DNA of 64,000 nt, from the NCBI GenBank assembly GCA_964019155.1, contig OZ025243.1:11901444-11965443 (forward strand). Direction: 5' to 3'. The position numbers were made by a program, and so were the translations under genes. Origin of the DNA: Osedax fenrisi. Its lineage: Eukaryota > Annelida > Polychaeta > Sabellida > Siboglinidae. The notes beneath the pieces are model-generated. The model worked only from the letters and a program-made list of their open reading frames with translations, had not been told where the DNA came from and searched no databases. Shown in pieces: positions 12,548 through 25,425 of this stretch (within the stretch, counting starts at the first letter, position 1; each line of letters begins with the position of its first letter).

Positions 12548-13326
12548 CAGTGTTCCATAGGTTATTACCGCCTATGGTAATAACCGCGGTAATAACCGGT
12601 AATAACCTGTCCGGTAAAAACAGGTTTTTACCATATGGTAAAAACCTAGTGTTGTCTATATAATTAAATATAATATTATCTATATTATATTAAACCTACT
12701 AGTGTCTATATAATTTACAATTATATATTATTTATAGATTTTATATTTAATAGATAATATACAATTATAAAGTTAAATAATACTACATTAAAATCAATAT
12801 TATAAGATTTTTTATATTAAAAAAAAACTTTATTAATTTTGACTCTATGTAAAGAAAACATTTTTAAAATAAATAATATGTTATTGAAATAAATGAGTAA
12901 ATAAGTCAATATATATATATATATATAAAATATTGAATATAATAATATATTTATTTTTGCATTAGTAAAAGGAAAGCCCATTCACACCAAATAAAGCGAG
13001 CGACTTTTCACCGATATGCGCAGTAACGAAATCGTCGAGAAATAGTTAAATATTTAGAGATATCTCGAAATGATGAATAGTGATATTGTCACGATATCGA
13101 TGATATATTGGTGATATATCGGTAGGGGTGTAGCACAGAGAGAGAGAGAGAGAAAAATCCGTACGATATTGGTGAAAAATCGGCCAACTTTTTCGGTGTG
13201 ACAGGGACTTAATATTGTAAAAAATAATATATATATTAAACAATAGAACTAATAATATTTTCATTGAGAAATTATTTGAATATATTCATTATTTGATTTT
13301 ATACCATGATATTTAATTAAATATAT

Positions 13327-13374
<48 letters not shown>

Positions 13375-13826
13375 CTGTATAGAATATTTATTTTTATATA
13401 TATGAAATTAAATATAGTTTTTACAAATATTTTGTACAATACTGTATAACTATTTAGTAATATTTTCATTGTGTAATTTTATGAATATATAACACAGTAT
13501 GATTTTATTTCATTTATAAAATATATCCAATTACATCAACTTGTTAATTTTACAATATAAGGGTGGCAGACCTAAAAATCCAGTTGGATTTAAAATAATA
13601 AATGTACTATAAATGGCATAATAAAGCAGACAAATGTTGACAAATTTTAAATAAATCTGCTAGATTAATTAGCCATAACATTTATATATAAATGAATCAA
13701 TATTACTTTAAATTTCAATATACATTTTTTTTAAAGGTATTATATTTTATGAGTACTAGGTTTTTACCGGTTATTACCGGTTTTGCCCGGTAAAAACAGG
13801 TTTTTACCGAAAATAATGGAACCCTG
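12548..13826. mobile_element. Non-autonomous hAT element with 8-bp duplication ACCTAAAC
   Basis: The 8-bp direct repeat ACCTAAAC flanks the element exactly (12540-12547 and 13827-13834). Ends are CAGTGTTCCAT and, complemented, CAGGGTTCCAT. Both subterminal regions are packed with palindromic GGTTATTACCG/GGTTTTTACC words (12565-12645 and 13757-13810), probably transposase-binding repeats. The interior is non-coding and AT-rich. An 8-bp duplication plus CAG-type ends is the hAT signature. A second candidate element is nested at about 12976-13211. Confidence 0.85.
12976..13211. mobile_element. Candidate nested MITE with CACACC ends
   Basis: The left end AAGCCCATTCACACC and the complemented right end AAGTCCCTGTCACACC are similar, and the segment is visibly richer in GC than the host element. 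The interior has (AG)n at about 13137-13152 and repeats of ATATCG words. I found no clear target duplication, so the boundaries are tentative. Confidence 0.45.
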
Positions 13827-14470
13827 ACCTAAACCATTATTTTTCAGCTTTTTTAGATTTCGTTTTTCATTGAATAGATTATTATTTTACTATTGTGTCA
13901 CACACTATACTTATATTTTGTTTAATAGGCGCATGCAAATCAATAGTAGAATAGAGAATATATTCAAAAAGGGATAGGGTTTTATTTTTACCAGGACTGT
14001 GAATACTTTTTTAATAAAGTCTCCCTTCAATTTGAAATATCAATTTTCGCAATATTTCGGATTTTGATAGTCTTTGATGGGCGATATAAAAAGGATATTA
14101 TAATGGTCAGTTATAATGTTATGGTTTAAATTATTGGTAATTATGTTGGGTGATGTATTTTATATAACGCTATCAATACTATTGTTATTGTTAGATAATG
14201 ACTTTTTGGAAAAATTGTAAGATTCATGTAAGTCATAGATATATCGCGAATTATATGAAGTAGGAGTAATATTAATGTTAAAAGCATTAGTTACAATAGT
14301 TTTAGAAGTTAATGAGTAACGTAGAGTATCGAGTTATTCAATACAATCAGTAATGGATTTATGCGGTGATCGGTAGATAATTATTAGTATTGTAAATGGA
14401 AGTGAGTTTTTAGGATAAAATATAAATGAAAAAGTCTCGGAATATTTAAAAGAAATTTATTTACATCTTA

Positions 14471-14601
14471 TGAGCTTAATATAAACCTTGTATCAACTAT
14501 AATCTCTTTTATGGCATAGTATACTATGCATAGTATATATACTATGCCATAACTATCTATAGATAACTAAATCTATGAATATTTCACTTCTAGAGTGTTT
14601 T

Positions 14602-14632
<31 letters not shown>

Positions 14633-15467
14633 AATGGAAAAATAAGACGTAGGACATAAGATAAGACATATTATTGATATTCTATATATTAGAATGAAAG
14701 TGTAGGAAGAGTTGGGAGATTTAAATATATTAAGCACATTCAATTATAATTATTATAATAGAGTTATATGAGTTCAGAGATAATGGAGCTCCCAGCCTAG
14801 GCTATATGTAAATAGGAGATTATTTTCTTAATGAAGAGAATGTTTCTTTCATTTTCATTAACATTCTCAATAACTAATGGACTGGAAGATTCATAATATT
14901 AACAGGTATGATATTGACTTTATGAATGTGAGGCGAGTGCCTTTATCTCACAGCTGATGAATATGATAAACAGATTAATGCGAGGTATCGAGTATTGTGT
15001 TGGAGGGTATAGGGCATTGTAGGTATTAATTTAGGCGGTATTCATTCATTATATATTTTACTAGTATTATTAATTTGTTAACATATATTATTTAATATAT
15101 TATTTAATATTCTGTCTTACTTGTCGAGATGAATACTTATTTATTTGGTAGAAGATTAAAATATCTGTATTTATTGGCAGAGTGAACATATATGGGATAA
15201 TATTACCAATTCAGTTTGTACATATAAATAACAAAAATTAAGATTAAATTATAGATGTAATATGCATATTAATATATGCATGCCCATATATGCCCACGTT
15301 AACGATTAATGTAATTCGTATATTTCTAGCAGTCTTTTTCCGATCTCTATTAATTTAAAATATTCTACTAATACTAAAATAACACATCTGGATAACTTGC
15401 ACGTTATACCAAAAGTATATGTCATTGGCTCACTTTGTTTATTATATACATTATATAAATTGTAGTA
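14471..15467. other. AT-rich intergenic stretch with a palindrome
   Basis: A palindrome near 14513-14552 is built from GGCATAGTATACTATGC. (TA)n lies at about 14605-14630. Pieces around 14735-15010 are somewhat richer in GC and may belong to the older LINE, but no motif confirms it. Confidence 0.4.
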
Positions 15468-16071
15468 GGGGAAGGAAGAGGGTAGTGGCCGATAATTAAT
15501 ATACCTCAGAAGAATTCTAATATATCGATAAATACTGAATTTTAGGCTCTTATTTTTTTGAATTAACCAGAAATCATATAGTTCTAGAATACTGTGATTT
15601 CACTTTTATATATAAAGTGTATATAATATAAACGTTTGATTAGGTATTAAAAAAATCAATAAAATAAGCTAGGCTCTAGTAGTGGCCGCTAATACCAGAA
15701 AATGCGATAGGTGTCTCGTAATGTATTCGATTTATATTTTTTTAATTATGTAATATTAAATAATTATATTTATGATGCATACGCACCTTATTTTATTCAA
15801 TTATTTAATTTATAAATAAGCATAAATATATATAATCATGTTTTTTTTTCAAAATTTGACAACAAATGATTATCAAATAAATTAGAGTAATTAATTAATT
15901 ATTTAAAAAAAAAATTTACTATATATTATAGATATTTGGATTATCTAAATATTGTATATATTAACTTGTTATCCTATCATGCACCATTTAAGCGTTAATT
16001 AAAACGGCCACTACTCCCTCCTAGGAGATAGGGGTACTGGCCGAACTCGGCCACTACCCCATTCCCTCCCC
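15468..16071. mobile_element. 604-bp MITE with GTAGTGGCC motif repeats and TA duplication
   Basis: Flanked by TA on both sides (15466-15467 and 16072-16073). The left end is GGGGAAGGAAGAGGGTAGTG. The complemented right end is GGGGAGGGAATGGGGTAGTG. The word TAGTGGCCG (or its complement) recurs near both ends and inside, for example at about 15482, 15678, 16004, 16036 and 16049. No coding capacity. The architecture resembles the GTGTCCGTATT family elsewhere in this window. Confidence 0.85.
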
Positions 16072-16171
16072 TATATTATAGTATTCATTTGAATATAATT
16101 TAGTATTGTACATAATCATTCAGTATTACCCTACTTTAGTATAGTATAGTATATCATACCATAATATATAT

Positions 16172-16459
16172 ATTGTTATTTTTATTTGGTGGAGTCCTTT
16201 CATCCCATCCAGGAACTTAGATGAAGTTTTCACTTATAACCATATATGGCTCTAATGTCCCTTCGAAGCCGCTCTCATGTTAAGGCATCCATGGTTTTAA
16301 CGAGAGCCGATCATTTATTTATACACAATTATATAAGATCACTTCTAAATAATATTTTAAGACCCATTTTATAAAATTAATTAATGGTCCGGACGAGGGT
16401 CGAACCCGTGTCCTACTGCTTGTGTGTCTGACGCCTTAGCCACTGAGCCACACAGGCAG

Positions 16460-16460
<1 letters not shown>
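16172..16460 (-). mobile_element. tRNA-derived SINE, copy 2
   Basis: Colinear with copies 1 and 3. On the minus strand the tRNA-like head (about 16460-16387) has A-box TGGCTCAGTGGCTAAGG and B-box GGTTCGACCCT. The element ends at AATAACAATA, and both flanks are TA repeats (16461-16492 on the right). Confidence 0.85.
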
Positions 16461-16492
<32 letters not shown>

Positions 16493-16496
<4 letters not shown>

Positions 16497-17538
16497 CTAA
16501 CTTATGGTAATACTATATGATTATGTACCATAATAAAGTATTTACACATGAAGTGGATACAACAGTTAAAATTGTTTAAATATCTAATTATGACATCATA
16601 ACCTATGAATAGGATGTATTACATAATGATATAGTATCACGAAAGGGAATACTTTATAATAAAATAAATAAATACAATATATTATTAGATTACGTAATTA
16701 TACCTAATAAATATTAGTTTGATTTCTATTGCATAATAATATGATGGTGGTGATAAATCACTAACAATAAATGTATGTATGTAAACTGGAGCCTGATGTG
16801 AATTCATAGATTACCATCTATACCGAAATGTATACATCGTGTCGCTTGCCCATAGGTATCACCTAAGTTAGGTACACAACGTGTACACATCCACAAGTAA
16901 ACCCACGATGAACCTGCTAACTGTAGCATTTGTATTACATTATAGTGCATACAAAATAAAGTATACTTTAGTATATCGAACGCACTAAATTGCTAACGAG
17001 ATAAACAAAAAACTCAATTTGTCATAAAGAATTTGATTAATGGGATATGACTTACCCCAGTAATTGAAATAATACCATTTTAGCATTTTAAATATATAAG
17101 TTTAATTATATTTAATTTAGATAACATAATTAATAATATAGGAAAAAGGTAAATAATATATATATATATATATATAATTGTATATATTTGAATTATATAT
17201 ATATACATATCATTACTTAATTTGATGTGTATAAATAAATATGTATATATATACATAAACATATTAAAATATATTCGTATATATTATATACTTTTTTAAT
17301 TATAAATTGTTGACAACAATATATTTATTTTTAATCGTTTATAATATAAACAATATTCTAATTCTATTTAGTATAATATACAATGTTGAGAATAATTATT
17401 CTATAACTTTTATGTAACATTATTGTTAAATTATTATTATATACTAGTATAAGATATATATATATATATATATAAAACAATAACTCTCATATTTAACACA
17501 CACCCACCCACATGCATGCACACATACATATACACACA

Positions 17539-17585
<47 letters not shown>

Positions 17586-18392
17586 ATTCAATTTTTAAAA
17601 TTTAGAAAATAATTATTAATCGAATATTAAATAGATTAATTTTTTATTATAATAAACATTTGATATTATATATATATATATATACATACAGAGCGTGCAT
17701 TTTGTTTTGATATTATTGATCACGTGATATCTGTTTACTTAAAAAACGTCATTGACCTAAAAGTTAAAAATAAACTCAACATGATGTATACACTACGATA
17801 AAATCGCTAAAAAACATCAAGTTTACGCATTTGTATACAACAACAAAATAGTATATAATCTAGTTATTTATAATATATATACACATATATGTGTATACAC
17901 ACACATAATATTCTCGAACTTAATGTAGTAACGTTTTTGTATTAGGTTTTGAGATATCCTAGCGGTAATGTTTAGAATTACTAGAGTGCGCTGCCATGTG
18001 CCTCGCCAGGTTTTTCCACGATGATTGCGATCTTGCACAGGGTCCGGTGGACTGACCTCAACATATTTATATTATTACGTCATTGAAGCATCTCAATTAC
18101 GTCATATTTAACTATTACTTTAGATTAATCATTATCAATATAGTAAAATACAAATCAATTATAATACAATTGTTTATAATGTATTAGTAATTAAAAAACT
18201 ATCAAGTGTGTACAAGTGTATATGAAATATATTTTATATTTATATTTTTATTACAGATATGTTTATAAATGTTATATGCGATAATACTCAGTGATTATAC
18301 TATTACATAAACTAACTATTGTTCCACGTAAGCATTCGTAATAGTTTTTATATCATAAATTAAAATAAGAAAATAATAATAATGTATTGCAG

Positions 18393-18477
<85 letters not shown>

Positions 18478-19383
18478 TATAATATATATATATATATATA
18501 ATATATAAATTTATATATATATATAGTGTACTATATAAACTAATATATTAGAACACTAATACACAATTACGCTATAAGCTCAATGTAATTAAAGTTTTAA
18601 ATTATTATGTTTTTTAATTTAAAAAAATCAGTATTAACTAACAAAAATGAACCAATATTTTATATAATAATATAATGTTGAAAAAACACTATATATATAA
18701 ATGTATCTATAGGTAGTCTATAGATAAACAGTATGTTACAATACAATACATGATAACTCATTGATACGGTTTAAAATATCACATATTGATTACAAATAAT
18801 ACACATTATAATAAATATATTTTGTTTCTTTCACAATTAATAGATTAATTAAATTAATTAAATTAATTAAATTAATTAAATTAATCATATTAATAGATTA
18901 CGCATACAAAAACAATACGACGACCCCATTAGCTTACGTTAGTTAACATTATTTAACAGTCCGCGAAAGATACTCGATGATATATTTATAATGTATCCAT
19001 CTATAATACAATACACTTTATTATATAGAGTATATACTATATAATAATATTATAATATTAATATTATAATATATTATAAATAATACAAATTAATAAAAAA
19101 AAAACTTATAATTAATAGCAACTGTATACGTACTAGCTACCAAGTTACATTTATAAATGGATATCCATAGATCTATATCCTATATATATATTTATATAGA
19201 TCTATTCAAATTATATATATATATATATTATTCGGCATGCATAAACCAAGGCGTTTTTTTATTATTTCTAAACCCCATATTAATTGTTGTACCGTATCAA
19301 TTTGTGTATCAATTAATATCTATTTTTTCTTCCATATTTTTGTTTATTTATTTTGTTTATTTATCTAATAAACTATATATTAT

Positions 19384-19415
<32 letters not shown>

Positions 19416-19598
19416 GTTAACTTAATATAAATTTAATTAAAATTTTTTTTTAAATTATTATTATAATTATTATAATTGATTTTTAAAATATAATATAATA
19501 TGTCGCCTGATTCGTCTGATGCAATGATATGTTTTTTTTTTATTTCATTTTATGTATTAATATGTGCATATTGCAAAAGTGTATTTCGTACGTATACG

Positions 19599-19657
<59 letters not shown>

Positions 19658-19659
19658 TC
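16493..19659. other. AT-rich intergenic block, microsatellites, no gene
   Basis: Contains (TA)n at about 17157-17174, 17544-17582, 18407-18505 and 19600-19660. A nine-base tandem run (TTAAATTAA) lies at about 18840-18886. A GC-enriched patch at about 17935-18060 is listed separately. No exon or RNA gene could be supported. Confidence 0.5.
17935..18060. other. Unexplained GC-enriched patch
   Basis: About 125 bp containing AGTGCGCTGCCATGTGCCTC and CAGGGTCCGGTGGACTGACC, clearly different in composition from its surroundings. It has no open frame on either strand and no tRNA-like boxes I can pair. It may be a SINE fragment, an RNA-gene relic or part of an untranslated exon. Confidence 0.3.
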
Positions 19660-19830
19660 TCTTTATCGCGTATCTCATCTATTTATGCATATGCTGCTTT
19701 CACTGTTGCTGCTCCGAAATACTGCAGTTCCATGGAACAGTTTTCAAGATAAATTACGGACCATGTCATCATTTAATACTTTTAAATGTCGACTACATAC
19801 ATATATGTTATCATTATAAATTTCTTCTTT
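19660..19830 (+). mobile_element. LINE ORF2 C-terminal fragment
   Basis: Translates in two frames joined by one frameshift: IYAYAAFTVAAPKYC, then VPWNSFQDKLRTMSSFNTF and KCRLHTYMLSL with a stop. This is the canonical 'aPklWNsLP..lr ... FK..LKTyL' end of jockey/CR1 ORF2. It abuts a long (TA)n tract on its left, so the rest of the copy is lost. Confidence 0.65.
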
Positions 19831-20175
19831 TTAAATTTATTATTATTCGTGATCCCTTGAATCACGATATATCGAGAGTTAACTGTATTATGGTGTTAAA
19901 ATTACATTACTTATATAATTTATGCTATATATATTATATATTATATATATTAAATAAAAGAAATTCGTAAATCATCCATTTCAATAATTCTAAACTCAAC
20001 TATTTCAATTTAAATAAAACATGAACAATACGTAGTAATATAATACAAGTACGACATTATATGTATTATAAATAATAGAAAACAACAACTGTTTGTTAGT
20101 TTATTACTCGTGCAATTATATTAAATTCATTTTAACTCATAATAACATAACATAGTTCTGACATTATTAGTTCTA

Positions 20176-20244
<69 letters not shown>

Positions 20245-20835
20245 AACCTTCCTATAGACGTACATATACGTATACATATATATGTATTGTTACATGTTAC
20301 TATTGTAGAAGTAAATAATACCTATTATATTACGTATATATGAATATCTGAAGATAAAAATAGTACCTTTTTATAGTATCAATGTATTAACTTTTAAACT
20401 AATAATATTTCAAATTTTTATAATTTCATATTATATTAATCCTTAAGAAATAAATAATATTTCTTTAATAGTTAATATTAATGTATGACATTTAAAAAAA
20501 TTAAATTATATAATAAATACTATATCAGTTTATTTACTTATTCAAATTATACATATATATAATATTTGTATATATAATATATATTATACACATATCATTA
20601 TTATGTAAACATATATGTGTATTATGAATAAATTACCGAGATAAGGTAAATTAAATTTGACATAATTATTACACGGTAAATAAAATTTAATAATACATTA
20701 TAATGTGTTAATTTACCCTAATAATGTTAACAAAACATTTTAATTATTAAATTAATTTGATATGTTATATTATTATTATTAATATATATATATAATATAT
20801 ATATATGATATAATAATAATAATAATAACAGATTA
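19831..20835. repeat. AT-rich spacer with long (TA)n
   Basis: (TA)n at about 20178-20242 is the main feature. (AAT)n-like runs at about 20770-20830 include a palindromic ATATATATATAATATATATA. No gene seen. Confidence 0.6.
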
Positions 20836-21035
20836 AGTTGATGACCGAGATCAAAAACCCAGGTATGGTATAGAAGTTCTATTGAACTTATCGAGATACC
20901 AACCTGCTCTTGGAAATGAGAGAATTAATACATTTATTTGCATTTTCCAATTACGATTTTCGTCAATTAAAATTCCTAGGAATTTAAAATTAGTTGATTG
21001 TTTTATGGCTATATTATTTATTTTGATAATCTAAT
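20836..21035 (-). mobile_element. LINE reverse-transcriptase fragment
   Basis: The minus strand gives IAIKQSTNFKFLGILIDENR followed by NWKMQINVLILSF. This is the 'KFLGi.iDe.l.W..Hi' motif found downstream of the catalytic site in jockey/CR1 reverse transcriptases. Only about 60 residues remain. Confidence 0.6.
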
Positions 21036-21157
21036 ATATAAATAATTTAATATGAAATGTTTATTAAAAACGTACCAAATGGACATAAAACATGTCCATT
21101 TAATGATAAATAAAACAATATATTGATATAAATAACAAAGTATACATTAAACAAATA

Positions 21158-21219
<62 letters not shown>

Positions 21220-21922
21220 GAATGTAAAATATTATATTATATATGTAAAATAATAAATAGAGATATATCACAAGTTTAGAGATTTAAATACCCGACGTAA
21301 TACACAGACTATCACTAAGTCGGCGTATCCGATATATAAATACGATGTGTTAATACAATATCCTTACAAGACACACACACACACGTCTCATACTGTGTGT
21401 ACCTGCACTATTTCATATCACAATAGGCAGTGGAATGATGGACAGGAAGTCACTCGTTGTCGATAAATAATTAAGATAATAACGGTAAACAAAGAAAATA
21501 AGACAATAATAATGGTATCACTGGTAATAAGAGTTATTAATAATGATAAGAATATAATACAAATAATTAATAATGACAATAATATAATACAAATAATCAA
21601 TGGTAATAATAAGATAATATAAATAATTAAAGATATTAATAAAATAGTAAAATTAATATTTAAATCACAATTTCAACACAAGTAATACATTATCACGCTC
21701 ATCGATTATGTTCATTAAAGGGGTGATCATATATGCAATTCGTTAATAATACACGGGTTAACAGTTAATCGTGCAATTTAGTTAAGAAATACAACTATAA
21801 TATAACTAAATAATAACCGATGATACCGATTAATGTATAATATTAACGTATAATATAAAACTGTTATCGCTTGTATTGTTTACATTCGCCTGGATGAACT
21901 CTGCACTGTGACCCCGCCCCCT
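21036..21922. other. Spacer downstream of KLF with irregular tandem repeats
   Basis: Holds (TA)n at about 21162-21207, (AC)n at 21371-21384 and a degenerate tandem array of roughly 33 bp (AATAATATAATACAAATAATTAATGG-like) at about 21480-21640. The KLF 3' untranslated region should lie at the right end. I did not see a convincing polyadenylation signal. Confidence 0.45.
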
Positions 21923-22227
21923 TCAGTACGAAGATCCCTGACTGTCCTGGCTGGAAGTACTTCCGGCGGGCGAAGACGGTCCTACGACGTGTCGTTTCTG
22001 ATGTAACGCCAGATGATCCGATCGTCCGAACTTCTTGTCGCAATGCTGACACATGAACGGCTTAGCTCCGGTGTGTTTCCGTAGGTGGCGGGTTAGACCG
22101 TCTGAACGGGCAAAACTCCAACTGCACTCCGAATAGTGGCAGCGGTACGGTTTCTCTCCTGTAACAGGGGGGGGGGTTAATCATTATACACTTGTGTGGG
22201 TAATATGTTATAGGTTGTATATATGTA

Positions 22228-22295
<68 letters not shown>

Positions 22296-23389
22296 TATTA
22301 ATATATTATGCACGATATCAACATTACTAAATTTATTTATATACTAATTGAAAGATTAAGCTGATATAAAATAGTTTATTATGGTATATATATAATTGTA
22401 TTATATTTCAACTAATACATTACAGTTTGACATAAAATATAGATACATACATATATTAATGCTTACCTGTATGTAGTCTTTGATGCGCTCGTAGGTGTGA
22501 ACTTTTAGTGTATGCTTTTCTACATCCTATAAATAGAATTGTTTACATTATTTATAATATATTATATTTTATAAAATATGTATACATGTGAACTTAATAT
22601 ATCTTTTAAATAACAATTTATTATTATATAGATAAATAAATATAATAGGTTAACTTACATTAAATATACATTTCAATATATATATATATATAATTATAAT
22701 TAATATTAATTTAAGTTTTATTAATTACATGAATTGTATTATAATAAATGGAATTATTTATAAATGTATTTAAATTGTCCTATTGTTTAGAACTATTTAA
22801 CAATAATTATTGTAGGCTTAATAATTATATTAATAGTAATAATAATATGGTATAATATCTAGGTAGTAACCCATATAGTTGCAGAAGTGTATACGCCTTT
22901 TACTGAGATCTGGGTTACTGGGTCGGTTGTATTTAATCGTCGAGCAGCCGGGATGAGTTTTACGCGGTCGCTGGGTCACCGGGGTCAACTGAACGTCGTC
23001 AAGGTCAATGGTCAACGGCTGTACGGACAATGTGTGCACGGTATTCACTTCGAGGATGTGTTCGTTGAGCGTGATGAACGCCGGCTGGGGCTGTTGGACG
23101 AGGTCGGGGTTGAATAGAGCTAATCTCACCGTTTGACCGATAGGATGTGGGTTGACGGGCTCATACACGGTAGTAATCGGAGGGGTGTCATTAGGCTGCG
23201 GGTCAGCGGGGTACAATGTACCGCCCATACCTGACCACAACGTATCAGTCACTTCCTTTATCTGTGTGATTATTCCGAGTGGTTAAGACGGTATGCTAAC
23301 GATTAGTTATTAATGGTGATATGTATAAATAATGGTTATGTTATTATATGTAATGTATGGGTACTAATAATGAGATTAAAGAACACAAT

Positions 23390-23436
<47 letters not shown>

Positions 23437-24215
23437 GTATAACTCTTACTCATGTATAGTTTATGAATTAATACTATACATATATGCTAAGTATAAATCA
23501 ATCGATATTATTAAATATACTACTATTAATTTCCAAATAAATATTATAGTAATCTTGTTTGATAATATAGACTAAAAAAAAACTTTATTCGCGTGTTTAC
23601 CTGTGAATCCAATTCATCGTTATTCGAGAAGTCTTCATCGTCTGTCGATAGAGATGGCGAAGCTTCCAGGTCATAAGGGAAGGCGTCAATTTCCGGCGCG
23701 AACTCTGATTGGTTCATTTCGTTGAACAATTCATCGACCAGCGAATACGAGTTCTCGTCGATTGCGCATGCGGGTTCCTGACAAGATCTTATCAACGCGG
23801 AAGACGGGAATGCGCTCGCGAAACCGTCGGCATCCGGTTGCGGCTCGATTCCGGACATTAAGAACATATCAAGGTCGTTCAAAGAATCGCTAATATCTAC
23901 GTATTCCGACTCCTGAAAATGTGAACGGTACGAATAAAATCACTGTATAGGAAATATCTAAATTGTATGCTATAGCATGAATATACATAACATGGTATAC
24001 CATTGAAAATATATGAGAATAATTTCTATTTATGTATCAAACATATATGTAAACTAATATATTAGTTATTTGAAAAATTTCTCGCGGTTGTTTAGACAGA
24101 ATATTCGCAAATGTTGCATAATATTAAGGCGTATTTAAATAATAAATAGTGACGCGCGATCTAATTACTATTAAATAATGCTAACCTTTAAACACATATT
24201 CTGATCTAAATTCAT
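21923..24215 (-). CDS. Krueppel-like transcription factor (KLF), complete, 5 exons
   Basis: Predicted nuclear DNA-binding transcription factor of 342 residues. Minus-strand exons: 24215-24186, 23912-23601, 23261-22871, 22526-22467 and 22158-21923; all junctions are GT-AG and in phase. The first exon encodes only MNLDQNMCLK. Residues 11-244 are acidic then proline-rich (VDISDSLNDLDMF; STDDEDF), a typical activation region. Three C2H2 fingers occupy residues 241-263, 271-293 and 301-321 and are joined by HTGEKPY and HTGAKPF linkers. The helices are TKSSHLRAH, RSDGLTRH and RSDHLALH, and the segment RRIHFCNY before finger 1 is diagnostic of Sp/KLF proteins. KLFs bind GC/CACCC boxes. Finger 2 has Gly285 where the family almost always has Glu (RSDELTRH). 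The protein ends 21 residues after finger 3, as KLFs usually do soon after the last finger. Coding sequence is GC-rich against AT-rich introns. I cannot assign a vertebrate paralogue number. Confidence 0.93.
22204..22295. repeat. (TA)n microsatellite in the last KLF intron
   Basis: About 75-80 bp of TA preceded by TATGTATA units. It sits inside the short intron between fingers 1 and 2. A (G)9 run lies at about 22167-22175 next to the splice acceptor. Length changes here could affect splicing (inference). Confidence 0.75.
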
Positions 24216-24598
24216 TTTATCGATATAAATAAATAATACTTATTATTTATTATCATATAATTTAATTAAAGATTAGAATACTACACTTGGTATGCTCATT
24301 AAATTAAAGCAAATTTATAATGTGACATGTAATTAAATGAACCCTATTAATATAGCTTGTATGTATGAATATTCATAGTATGACATAGATAAACATGTTT
24401 TAATTGGCCACGCTATTTAAAAAACATTACCAACATAAACAAATATACTCTCAATAGAAATAAACATCTAGCAATGCAAAACCACTAGCTTAGTGTTTGG
24501 ATTGTTTTAATGTTGTTATTAATATTTTATTAAATGATTATTATTAAGGCACTTATTTAAATATGTAAATATTCAAATAAATAATATATATATATATA

Positions 24599-24658
<60 letters not shown>

Positions 24659-25425
24659 TATATATACACCTATTTAAATATACATTTATATAAAATATTA
24701 ATCTTTTCAATTAGAATATACGATATTATTGAAATAATTATAAGCAAACTATACTTTATAGTAATTTTCTATAATATACTGATATAAAAGAATAATTTAA
24801 ATATAATATAATATGCATATACATATACACATAAATAGCTAGCCTTGTGTGTTGAATATAAATTTGGTTATCAATTTATTCTCGCTTGATTTGGGTTTAA
24901 CTATAGTTTATCAAACATTCTTAACAGTAATATTAAAATTAACTGTTCCTAATATATTGATATAATTACATATATGTAATACCATTGAATTATACCATTA
25001 TATATATAATGGTATAATTCAATGGTATACCATTGTATCATAGCTTACTATACTATCAATTTAAAGTTTAAATTAATATCACTAATAACAAAATTACATA
25101 TATAATCTGTTCATCGTCACCTATTAATATTGGACAAATAAAATATTTATCAGAATTCCTCAAGATCATCCAATATCACAACTAATTTAAGCACTCTCCC
25201 TATTAAACAAAATGTAATATAAAAATAATAAATCATATATTAATAATACAATTGATAACTGTCAGAGCGTTTATCTCAAAAGTCACTACTATAAACCGGC
25301 ACTAATTGTTATATCCAAATCTATATTATCTTCACTTATCCCCAACTAGTTATCTTATTCCTGTATTATACCTTTGATTCCACAAACTGCGATATGCTTA
25401 TATCCCGACTATATATGCTTGGTAT
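24216..25425. other. Region upstream of KLF start
   Basis: AT-rich. Should contain the KLF promoter and 5' untranslated region, but no TATA or initiator can be picked out reliably at this composition. (TA)n at about 24580-24655. A perfect palindrome of about 50 bp lies at 24979-25029 (ATACCATTGAATTATACC and complement). From about 25120 decayed LINE sequence appears to begin. Confidence 0.4.

Larger units (their letters stand above)
11380..14470 (-). mobile_element. Decayed CR1/jockey-type LINE split by a hAT insertion
   Basis: Read on the minus strand, the right part (14470 to 13835) gives endonuclease-domain remnants such as PFTILIIIYRSPHKSITD. The left part (12540 to 11380) gives linker and reverse-transcriptase remnants such as IHHDVPQGSYIGHIIFNIY, corresponding to the 'GVPQGSVLGPLLF' motif. 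Frames are broken by stops. The hAT-type element at 12548-13826 separates the two parts, so the LINE is the older insertion. Confidence 0.6.

Noticed and set aside
22887..23117. Plus-strand frame across the KLF locus
   Set aside because: It is the antisense shadow of KLF exon 3, which has splice sites, phase and family motifs on the minus strand.
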